The notes under the pieces were generated by a model, which was given only the letters and a program-made list of their open reading frames with translations, was not told the DNA's origin and did not search any database. Positions 47,601 to 59,600 of a stretch of DNA of 64,000 nt are shown here, piece after piece. This DNA is from Loripinus fragilis (taxonomy: Eukaryota; Mollusca; Bivalvia; Lucinida; Lucinidae), in contig OZ026515.1 of the NCBI GenBank assembly GCA_964019695.1, positions 136,272,549 to 136,336,548 on the forward strand, given 5' to 3'. Each line of letters opens with the position of its first letter. Position 1 is the stretch's first letter. The position numbers and the translations under genes are program-made.

Positions 47601-50600
47601 AAAAGCCTAATAAGGGAAAAATTGTCTAAGTTCTCACAGCTGTCATTTCGTCAAAAATTATTTTTTCTGAACAAAACTCCTTCATGCATATGTTCAATGT
47701 GTTTAAATTGTATAGGCAAAGTCTCAAATTGTTCCATCAAAAGCTGTGGTAGGAGTTGATCGGCCCATGAAGGCACCATCTATGCATATACAAAAGCCTT
47801 ATTAGGGAGAATTGTCTAAGTTCTCACAGCTGTCATTTTGTCAAAAAATATTTTTTCTAAACCAAACTTCTTCATGCATATGTTAAATGTGTCTACATTG
47901 TATAGGCAAAGTATCAAATTGCTCCTTAAAAAGCTGTGGTAGGAGTTGATCGGCCCATAAAGGCACTGTCTATGCATATACAAACACCTTATTAGGGAAA
48001 AATTGTCTAAGTTCTCACAGCTGTCAATTTGTCAAAAATTATCTTTTCTGAACTAAACTCCTTCATGCATATGTTCAATGTGTCTACATTGTATAGGAAA
48101 AGTATCAAATTGTTCCATCAAAAGCTGTGGTAGGAGTTGATTGGCCCGTATATGGCCTATAATAGCATAAGCACAAAGCACTATATTAAAAGCCATTTAG
48201 AACTACAAAGGGAAATAACTCTAATAGAATTGGCCCCTAGCCCTTACTTTTTTGTCTCAAGTATTTGTCTTGCATATATGAACATGTTTGCAAGGTTTGA
48301 TGAAAATCCAGCAATGACTCTTGGAGTTATTAAGGAAAAAGCACTATATTAAAAGCCATTTAGAACTACAAAGGGAAATAACTCTAATAGTATTGGCCCC
48401 TAGCCCTTACTTTTTTGTCTAAAGTATTTGTCTTGTATATATGAACATGTTTGCAAGGTTTGATGAAAATCCAGCAATGACTCTTCGAGTTATTAAGGAA
48501 ACAAAGCGTTACGGGCGGACGCACGGACGGACGGACGCATGGACAACGTGAAAACAGTATACCCCCTACAAACAAAGTTTGCGGGGGGTATAAAAATTAG
48601 CAATATACTTTGAGGATTCACAGTTTCGAATAAATAGGACTTTTAATTTCATAGTGACAAAAATATATGCTGACAAACGTTCACGAGTACGATGACATAA
48701 CAAGGTTGACATTTTACATTATTTATTGTCTGATTTTTATGCCCCCTTGCAAAAGCTTATCTGGCTATAGTGCGAATAGTTTTCGACTAAAAGTTTCATA
48801 TTTCTGTCAAATGTTTAGACCCAAAAGCAAGAAAGTGAAAATCGGTTTAAAACTGAATGTTATGTTCACACTTTTCGTACAATATTTAGTTGAAAATCGT
48901 TTTTTCCAAATTACCTCCCTTTCAATCGAATAACGTTTGAAATTAAAATGCTCAGCAGATCAAATTCTCACTATGAAGCCGGATTTTGCATCTTTTGACC
49001 ACTTGCGGGTAGCCATTAGGCCATTTTCAAACAACTGACATGTTTGCGAACCTGCCAATTTAAAAGATCTAATGCTTCAAAGATCGCCTATGGGAAACCC
49101 CATTATAAATAATTGCTCAACTTTTTTCCCTCAGTATAGTTTGATGTCATTAATTACGTCACATTTCCTTGTATCACTTGCAGCTTTATGCGGATTGCAA
49201 TGCACCAGTTTGAGACAAAACCGCAAAAGTGCATTTGAATGAGAATAACCCTATTCAAAATTTTCATTTGTGTAGGTATATCTTAGGATATACAGCCAGA
49301 AATCACATTCTTGTTACGGTTCTGCTCGCATGCCACCATAAAACTAGACTTTTGACCATATATCCAATATATATCTCCCCAAATGAAAACTTGGGATACA
49401 GTTATCCCCTTAATTTTACAAAGACATCATAGGAAAATGATCAATGCATGGTCATTTTCCTGTAACTCCTTTGTAAAATTCCACCGTAAAAACATGACTG
49501 TGATAAAGTGTTATCTCCTCTAACAGGGTTTATACAGGGAAGTTTGAGTAAAATTCAAGGACTTTCCAAGGACTTTTCAAGACTATTCTACAGTTTTCAA
49601 GGACTAAAAGTTTAGGAAAATTACTGATTGAAGTGTTAAAATTCTTCTTCAAAAATGCTAGACTGATATAATGGAGAAATTAGTACTAGAAAATGAGTAT
49701 GAAATTGTTGTGCCTTTATTTGGTGCAGCATTTGCTGCACCAAATAAAGGCACAACAATTTTATACTGATTTAGATCTCTATCAAAAGTGTTAAGTTCTA
49801 CAGAAAATAGAATAATTCAAGGACTTTTCAAGGCCTTTGAGTGATTTTCCAGTACTTTTCAAGGCAGATTTAATTTTCAAGGACTTTTGAAGAAAGCTCT
49901 CTAAATTCAAGTACTTTTCAAGCCTGTGCAAACTCTGTCCAACCATTATAAGCCTTCACCCAGGTGATACTTACTTTACTATTGCCTGGGTCTGTATATA
50001 CAATTTTGGAGATCTGGTCCTTTTTACCACGCGTTTCATGAGATTCTGTTTTTTCTGTTAATTCCTGGAAATATATACACTATGATGATACATATGAGCT
50101 ACGACATGTGATTTCCAACAATGTGGCATTTTGACAAGTGTAGACTCAGACGAGCCTGTGCAGCCTCCTTTTTAGCTTAGAAACTCCAAAGGATGTTTAG
50201 TCAGTAGCTTAACACTCAAAGGATATTCAAGTGACTAGCAAAGGCTCTGATCAGACTGCGCATATGTCACATTGTTGGAAATCCCATGGCACGGCTCATG
50301 TGGTTTATGAAGGTGGAGGGTGGCTGTATCTATTACTAAGGTGGCTCCTTTAATTCCAAAATCATACAAAAATGCTGTCACTAATTTAATTCCAAAGGAA
50401 AGATAACTGACAATGTTATTAAAATAAAACTAGAAATTGTATTTATGAAACTGTGTCCCCAACCATTTGCTTGTCAATAACGATGGTACTCTGTTTTAAG
50501 ACAAGGGTCATCTTTAGTTTAAAGCTTTTAGCTATACCACTCACCATCTTGTATCAGCTGACCAAGTTTGAAGCTCCTAGCTATAATAATTTTCGTTATA

Positions 50601-53600
50601 GCTTGATTACAATTTTTAATGTCCAAATTCGAAAAGGGCAATAACTCTAAAAATTTAATAAATAACTTTTTTAAAGTTTCATCAGGTAATCTACTCATTA
50701 TTTTCTATTTGCTGACCAAGTTTGAAGCTCCTAGCTATAATAGTTTTGAGATATCTTGATTATAAAATTTCATTCTGACCCTTTAAAAGGGGTATGTATG
50801 ACTTCACAAAAGGAGATAGTTCAGACTGAAAAAAAAAATAGGTCAGCTATTTTTTGATGAGGAATCCATAAATGAAATTTCAAAACCCTAACTTAGGCAA
50901 TAACTCTTAAATTATGCAAAAGAGAGCTATGGTTCTTGTTGATGTCTCTTTATAGTTTTTGTGTTATGCTCCAGACAAAATTATGACGGACAGACGAATG
51001 AACAAAGCAGCAACTATACTCTCTCCCTTTGAGATGCATAAAAACTTTTTGTGACTGTTTTCATCCCATAAATCCTATTGCACTCAGGAGGGCCAAAACT
51101 TGTGTTTTCAATTTCCAAATCAGGAATAAAATTGCTAGTGTATGGTCTATTCTTATTGGTCAGTCTGCTAAGATGAAACAAAGAATATTTTATTTTAGGT
51201 TATGGTGGGGTAAAATATTTAAAAGAACCACAGCCTTACCTTCAGCAGCATATTGAGGTCCAGTCGGAAATTAAAATCACCAAATATAAAATAAGGTACA
51301 TTTTCTAACTGGTCTGTTTCAAATCTGAAAAGAATTAAGAAACGCCAAGTGTGAGACAGATAGGGGAAACAGGTAATGCACCTTGTCAGTCTATCAGTTC
51401 TATCAGCAATACACTGCAGTCCCTTTATAACACACCTCATTATTACACGGATTTGTGTCTCCCAAATTTTTTTAACAATGGAAATTTACCAAGGAATTAC
51501 AGGGAAAATTACCATAAAAATGGTCATTTTCCTATATTTTTTGAAAATTGTCCCTTTATGACATGGTTCACTTATAACACAGTCCATTCCTATTGACCCA
51601 AAACATAGTGTTATTAAGAGACTGCACTGAACATGAGGGCTCCAGATAAGAGTGCGAATTGGAAACTATTTTCTTTATTTCTCATCCAAAACATTGTTGT
51701 GGGTACTCAAAAGAACCTTCTGTCTCAATGAGACGGTTCTTTTGAGCACCCAAAACACATGTTTAAAGGATCATTGACACTTGCTATGGGTAAATGCCTA
51801 GGGGTTTCAGTAAAAATAAAAGTTTGTCAATCGTCCCTTTCTTCACCTTAAAGCTACCCTGACCTGAGTACTTTATGGCTGTGAAATCCGTTTTCGATAT
51901 TAAATGCTTTAAAGATGTAAAATTTTGGGTAGAGCAATCAGTTTTACATTATAATATATAGAAATCAGAAAACTTTTTTTAAAATATCATTCCCCCCCGT
52001 GTGCCAGCAAAAGCTTTGGCATATATATGTGTTACCGTATTTTACACATTGTATGGAAGTGGCTTGCTGGCACACGGGGGGGAAAGATGTTCAGCAGCCC
52101 AAAAACCCGGGGCCTAAGCCCATAAAATGCCTTTTCTACCAAATAAGAAATTACTAACAGTAATGAAGTTCTCTAGAACCAACCTCCCAAATTGCTTTAT
52201 ATTCTGTGCTAGTTTAATATAAAGTACTTAAAGATTAAAAGTAGAATTAGCAAGGTTTTATACATTTTTCATAAGAAAAAATCTCACCGTTATTAAATGA
52301 CACATTCTTTTGCAAATGTCCTGTACTTATCTATTTGCATGCTAGGGAATTGTTTATGTTTTTATTTTCGTTTGCTGACTTTCTTATTAAATTAAGTTTT
52401 TTAAAAATAAACCACCCAGGACCACCATCAGAGTATCAAACAGTTTGGTTCGAGATCAAGACCGACATTCTTTTGGTCTTCATCTGGGTTCAAACTGTTT
52501 GCAAAAGGCTATCGGCAGACGACAAAATTATCCACTGGCAGGCAAAGAGTTATAACAGATAAATACTTTAGTGTTCAATATATTGTCTCATATAGGGATA
52601 TACATGTATATATATACCATAAATATTCGGACACTTTAAATACATTTAATATGCTTTGCCCTTTAAACAAAGCAAAAGTAATATTCAAAGGATCTAGTTA
52701 GAATCAGCTTTACTTTCCAATGCTAAATGGGACACTTCTTTCCTTCAAAAATATTTATTTCTTTTGTTGAGCTTTCCTTTTTGTATTATTTACGGTACAA
52801 GTAGTCAAAAATGTACAGGTAACTTCTAAATTATCTCCCCAAAATCATTTTATTACAAAACATATTTTGTTTTTAAAACAATTTCATCAATTATCGTGAT
52901 CCGTTGATACTCTGCATATGGTATTTTAATAGATATCACCATGCCTACAAAATAAATCAAGAAAACGTGCAGAAATCACTTTTTAAAGCACTTTTTATTT
53001 TCATGAAATTTCAGACCCCCTCCCCTTTCTACCCACCATAACTCTGGAGTGCGTAGGAATTTTGAAAATATTTTGCTAGCTGGCTCTTGCCATTAGATTC
53101 ACCTATTGTACTGATACTACATGCACCACACTAGAAGCTCAAAAGCAGCGTTCTGGGAATCAGAAAAATAGGCGTATAAGGCCCAAACCGTCAATGATCC
53201 TTGATGGGCAAGAAAATAATTACAATTTACGCTCATAAAATTTCCTTATCTGGACCTATGAACATGCATCATCCTAGATCAGACCAATCCAAAGTGATAC
53301 TCAAGTTCTAGAAACACAGTCTGTGCTATTCTTAGTTCTGCTATTCTTAGTGCTGCATTAGGCTGCTATAGAAAACAAATCAGATCTGATCATTTTATGT
53401 CCCCTGTCATATGAGTGATTCTTCTTATTTCTCTATGAAACTATATTTAATGGTTACTCAATGGAAACATCTCAAGACATTACCATTTAGTACAGCATGT
53501 GTGAAAGTACAAAATTTTCAAAATCCTGATCTTAAGAAAAATCTTGAATATTGGCACATTACAATAAAATATAAGCAATTTCAAGATTAAAATTATTCTA

Positions 53601-56600
53601 ATTGGCTTTAAATAAACTGAAAACAAATCTGGCCGCGAGGTTATAAAACTTTTTTCATGCTCAACTGAGCAAGAAATTTCAACTGCTCATAAAAACTAAA
53701 ATACAGACAATGATGAAGTTTCTTGCTTTAAGTTTCTCGGATGTTGTATTTATCATGCTAATGAAAGTTAAAATGCCAACACGTGTTGGCATTTTAACAT
53801 TTATGAGCAGGATAAATTTGGTGCTCAACATGAAAAAAGTTTTATAACCTCGGAGCCAGAGTAGCTGTTATCAACTCTGCCTACTGAGAAATTCTGCAAG
53901 CTCTTTTGTAATCTGCTGATTTTTCGAAATCAACTTTTTTAACAAGATGCATCCACACACCAAATTTGAGATTCATACCTCAAATAATATAAGAGATATG
54001 CTCCAGACACGATTATTCTAAAAAGTAGGTCAGAGGTCAAGGTCACAGTGACCCGAAAATGGTACGCGACACTCCGCCATCCCAAGATGTATCCACACAC
54101 CAAATTTGGAATTCCTACCTCAAAGAATATAGGAGATATGGACCGGACACGAAAGCGGGACGGACGGACGGATGGACGGACTGACGGACGGACAGTGCGA
54201 TTACTATATGCCTCCCAAAGTTCCTTTGGGGGCATAAAAAATCCTTCAGGTATAACATCTGAGTGTCAAACCGTTTTGATCCCGATCATGCTCGACAGTT
54301 TGTCAGAACAGATCTGGGTCCAAACTGTTTGCAAAGGTTATAAGCAGACCACACTAGTAGGCAGAGTTAAGCAGAATGATACTAATCTTCAGCAGATGCT
54401 TTTGTTTGATCTGATTCTTTACGTCCCATCATCAATCTTTCAGTTAAACAGGGACGGGTCTTCCTGGGTTGAACCGGTACTAAGCTAGGATAAATGTGTC
54501 TTGCTCAAGGACCACAACGCAGTTACGCCAGTGAGGCTCGAACCCGGGACCCCTCGGTCTCAAGACAAGCACTCTACCACTCTTCAGCAGATATATATAA
54601 AATACAATATGAACAGCAAATAAACAGATGAGACCAGGCCACACTAAGGTTCCACTGAAAATCACATTGCCACTTGCCAGATGATAGATTTTGAAACAGC
54701 ACAGCTCACAAAGGTTCAGTATTCTTACCTCTTTAAGGTATGTGATAAAGCTCGATGTCTGTTTTCTGAATATATGGAGGGACTCTGAAAACAAAATCAA
54801 CTTGATTTATCATAGGTCTAAACAAAAACAAAAATCAGCATAAAATTGTTAATATTTTCCAATCCATCAGTTTTAATATATGTATTGGGTGCTCAAAAGA
54901 ACCGTCTCATTGAGACTGTTCTGAAATCTTTTGAGTACATAAACATGTTTTGGATGGAAAATAAGAAAATTCATTTTTATTTTATTTACACACTTTTTTT
55001 CTACCGCCCTGTTTATTCTAAGGAACATTATAAAAACCCTAGTCTGACTACTTTCACCAAAGACAATCAAATGAGAATAGTTAAACGATCAAAACATCCA
55101 GCCAGGCCCGGAGAATATCAATTTTTTTTTCATGCTCACATGGGCATGAAATTTCAACAGCTCATTGTCATTGAAATTAAATAACTGAAAAACACTTTAA
55201 ATCACTTTGATGTTGTAGTAATTGTATCTATCAGGCTAATAAATGTTCAAATGCAAATAATTGTCCAAAATCTATCCAGAGGATCACTGTTTAGCATCAC
55301 GAGGCTTGCTGAGTATTGACAAACAGTGATTCTTGTTGAAGATGGCATCTGATGACTGAAAGGCTTGTTCAGTGAAGGGTGTACTTACTTTTTGCATTGC
55401 TACGATGTTGGAGGCATCATGAAAAAGATGAATGTTGATAAGGTCAAACACACTGAAAATAGACATAATATATGTTAACTCTTTGCCTGCTAGAGTCATC
55501 TGTTGATAAACTATGCAAACAAGTTGGACCCTGGCCAGGCCTGACAAAACATCATGCCTGATTAGGATCCAGACCAGGGCTCACCCTGCCATTAGCCAGT
55601 GTAGCCATTTGCTTCTAAAAATAAAGAGTGGCTACAAATACAAGTCATTGGCTAAAAGTACACTCTCACATATCTGCGAAAAAGTGTATTTTGATCTGCT
55701 TTTTTCTAGGGCTGGCATAATTAATCGAAATATCGGTTAATCGGTCGATAGAAAAATGATTATCGATATGAAAATAAAAAAAATCGGTTACTTTTAATGG
55801 ATGTTCTATTTATTTATTCAATTAAAATCCATGTGCGCAAATGCCCCGTGTGATGTTTTGTTTAGACTGGAAGTGCATTGTTGTTAACAGTAGATGTGTA
55901 TAAATTGCTGTAACAAAGTAGTAAAACGTTGTACTCTACAGGCTTACTCAACAACTGATCGTTAGAAAAAGTTATACTTGCGCTTCTCTGTTTTAAAGAG
56001 TAAAAATTATAAAATGTCGTCAGATGAACAATCTAGCATGCAAGTTGTTTTTCTCCGCATTTAAATTCGAGTTTAGAAGCTTTCAATTTTACCGACGGTT
56101 ACAGTGGGTCTAATTTTACATAAAAGTGTTCATGTCATGCATACTTGACTTCTTTTTGCATGACGTCATGCAAGGTGAAGTTGACAACAACAAATGGCCG
56201 ACTATGAGTTTCATTACCGACTTTGCCATTCAAAAGATAATAGGTTTCAAATAAAAGTTGGCACCTTTGCTCATAACAAGTCGTCATCCACTCTGCTGGA
56301 AGCACATGCTACTTAGTGTTGTGTTGCAAAATAATTGGGAAATCAATGTCATTGACTATGGAAAAGTTGTCAAAATGTTCTGAGACCTTCTATCAAGTTT
56401 GAGCGATTACTAATCGGTTATATATCGAAATGCAAGGACCGATTATCGATTAGCATTTTGGTTTTGATTAGCCAGCCCTATTTTTTTCCAACATTGCTTT
56501 TATTAATCCTTCACACTTTATTATTGTGCTATATTTAACTTTTTGAATGCTGGATTTTTTCAATACCATGAGGGTGTCAAACAGTTTGGATCCAGATCAG

Positions 56601-59600
56601 GCCCGACATTTTGTCGGGCCTGATCTGGGTCCAAACTGTTTGCAAAGGTTATCAGCAGATGACAAAAGTCGCCGCTAGCAGGCAAAGGGTTAAATATAGA
56701 GCAGCTTCTTGATACTACTTTCTGGCTAAAACCTTGGCTATAGTCAATTTCATTGGGCTCCAACTTTTTCCATTTGGCTAAAGTGTTGGCTACAACAAAG
56801 TCTCAGCCCTGCAAACTGTTTGACACGCTGATACTATTCCTGAAATTATTTTGTGAAAAAGGTAATTTTGAAAAGTCAGATGATAAAAAAGCATGCTAAA
56901 TTACCCAGCATCCAAAGAGATAAGTGAACTAAGCTGTGTATAACTGAGCCCTGATCTAGACAACTAACCCCAGAATAAGCAAGGCTTATTTAATAGCCCC
57001 TCACAGTAATAGTATTAAAGCTCCATCTTGTCAATATTACTGTACATAAAATTTAATAAAGTTCAATCAATATCATCTAAAGACACTGTGCAGACAAGAG
57101 AGATTGATGAAATTGAAAGCCAGACAGGATGCAATGGTAAGGTTCATAGAGGCAATACTAAGGATAATTTGAGGACTTTCTAAGAACCATACAAAGTGTA
57201 CTACAGTTATGAAGGACAACAAATTTATGCAAATACTAATTTATATTATTATAATTCAATTTTCACTCATTGCCAAATACAGAAAAGTGGGGTAAGGGAG
57301 GCAGGGTTTTTTTATTATATAGAGATTGACATGGATAAAGAATTCAAAAACAATTCTGATGCTAAAAATAGGACATCCTGTACAAGCTGTACACTACTGT
57401 CAAGAGAATACTGTGAACACATGAGATCATTCCAGACAAAAATATACAAAATCCCCCAGCTTTTAAGCATATGAGGAGAGGTTCGGGCCAGCCTGAGAAA
57501 CTCCTCACCCTACTGTGCAATAAGGTGAGGTTTGTGCCAACATGTACAAACACACCCCAACATATAATGCATATGAGGTCAGGTACGGATCAGCCTGCTT
57601 AAGCACACACACACACAAACTGAACATGTGAGGTGAAGTTCAGGCCAGCCTGCCCAAAATAAGCATCACATTACTCTATCTGCTATGGGGCAAAGTTGGG
57701 GCCAACACTCCTCACCTCCAACAATAGAGACCGATCTGCTTGCTTCTGAGACTCAACCAACCGGTGGCTATAGTGGCAACAAAATTACCTGTATCGATTG
57801 CTGGAATTGAATAGTAGATATCGCAATTACATTTAGAGTCCACTCAAAATTCAATAACTTTGGCCCAAAAGGCCGCCATAAAAATGGAAAAAGCATGGGA
57901 ACAATGTTTATTCCTAGCTTTAGAATACATAGGAAACATATCAAATTCAGGGCCTCACTAGTGTGTGCCATTCTTATGGAGTAAAAAATGACAGCTGCAT
58001 GTCTGTTAAATAGAACCAGAAATCATCAAACCAGCTTACCAGTTATTAATACTCCATCTAGTTCTGAGGAAGCCTTTCCGAGACCATTTAAATTCGGGGA
58101 AGAAGTTCTGTGGATATTTGGCTTTTTCTTTAATTTGGATATTTTCTATGTTCCCTGATAAAACCTGAAATCAAACAGTTTAAAAAAGTAAATGAGCCGT
58201 GACGTGTGATTTCCAATAATGTGGCATTTTGACAAGTGTAGACTCAGATGAGCCTGTGCAGCCCACTTTTAAGCTTAGAAACTCCAAACTGTGTTCAGTC
58301 AGTAGCTTAACAGCCATAGAATATTCAAGCAACTAGCAATGGCTCTGATCAGACTGCACGAATGCGCAGGCTGATCTGAGGCTTTGCTGGTTGCACATAC
58401 CACATTGTTCGAAATCTCATGTCGCAGCTCAAATGTAATTTGATAAATAGACTGTCAGAAGTGTACAACTTTACAATAAGTGGCTCTACAATAGCAAGTA
58501 TTGATGAAAAAATGATGATAATCATTATGATATCCTTAACTATTTTTGAGAAATTGACTTATCTGCTAATATACAATGCGTCAAAATTTAGTTAACCTTG
58601 ATTACCATGTACATAACATCTGATGCTGACAGTAACATATACATCTGACTGGTACTACATTTAACTGTTTACCTCATAGAAACGTCTTTTAACGCTTTTG
58701 CAAACAGAGCAGACCCATATCAGGCAGCTCTTATAAGAGCTGCCTGATCAGTGTCTACTCTGTTTATGGAAATATGATATATCTGATTCTACACAAGTGG
58801 ACATGACAAGTAATTTCATTGTTCTACAGCCCGATTCGATTGACAAATAGAAACACTAAAACTTAACCTTTTGCTCTAGCGTGTGAAGCGCAACCTTTTC
58901 AGATACAAACACTCTACAAGTTGGTATCACTGACAGGTTTATTTATAGAAGTGTTTTACCGGATACTACATGTACCGATATTTTGGCCTCGACAAAAAGT
59001 CTCTCATGGTTTCCGACAAAGCGAGACTCAAACCAGTTTCCTCAAAGGCGCTGATCAGACTGCGCGGGTGCGCATCTATGCTCCGAAAATAGCACTGATC
59101 ACAAATATCAGGTTCCGTGTTTGGTAGCATAGTGCACAGTTTTAACTACAAAGAAAAATAATAATAATAATAACAAAAACTTACACCCGCTTCATCATGT
59201 ATCCAAAATTGCTTCTTATACCGCTTGCAGTAATCACAATATTTGCCTGTCCACAAACAAAAACAGACAACATTTTTGAAGTTTGTTGCTGCCTTAGAAA
59301 TCAAATCAGAAACGATATTACATGTGAACTGTCTGCTGTTAATGATTCATATGCAATATCAAGGTCTATTACTCCCTGAAATTCAAGAGAGTAGTGTGCA
59401 ATTTGTCATGATCGACATTCTAAGGGTTAAGACCAAAGCGATATTCATTTCAAAGCCTTTTCAAACTCCAGATAAAAAGTTTTTGACACCGACGTTTGTT
59501 ATAACTCTTTGCATGCTGGATAAGTTTTCATATTTTGTCATCTTAGTCATGTACAATTTTATGTCCAGAAAATTTTAGGAGCATCACCAGTCAGACCGTT

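Larger units (their letters stand above)
51633..53275. repeat. Family G repeat split by the 1.4-kb inverted-repeat element
   Basis: Left: CAGATAAGAGTGCGAATTGG and GAGACGGTTCTTTTGAGCAC up to about 51770. Right: GGCAAGAAAATAATTACAAT and TTTACGCTCATAAAATTTCC from about 53204. Confidence 0.68.
55577..56816. mobile_element. Element with CAGGGCTC / GCCCTG ends, host of the hAT-like insertion
   Basis: It starts CAGGGCTCACCCTGCCATTA and ends AAAGTCTCAGCCCTG, with related inner motifs (TAGCCA..TGGCTA). Both ends abut the two halves of one family A hairpin (55480-55576 and 56817-56935). The hAT-like element and a second family A copy lie inside it. No convincing target duplication was found. Confidence 0.55.
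55480..56935. repeat. Family A hairpin split by a nest of elements
   Basis: The left part (55480-55576) reads TTTGCCTGCTAGAGTCATCT ... GATTAGGATCCAGAC. The right part (56817-56935) reads CAAACTGTTTGACACGCTGA ... TTACCCAGCATCCAAAG. Elements at 55577-56816 lie between. Confidence 0.65.

Noticed and set aside
54048..54488. 146-codon plus-strand frame as a gene
   Set aside because: It runs through three different repeats (the (GGAC)n element, a family A half and a SINE), so it cannot be an ancestral coding unit.
59160..59245. Zinc-finger-like exon (KYCDYCKRYKKQFWIHDEA, minus strand) as part of INPP5A
   Set aside because: INPP5A phases close exactly from exon b to exon c without it. The stretch is short, lies inside an inverted-repeat element and has only one C-x2-C pair.
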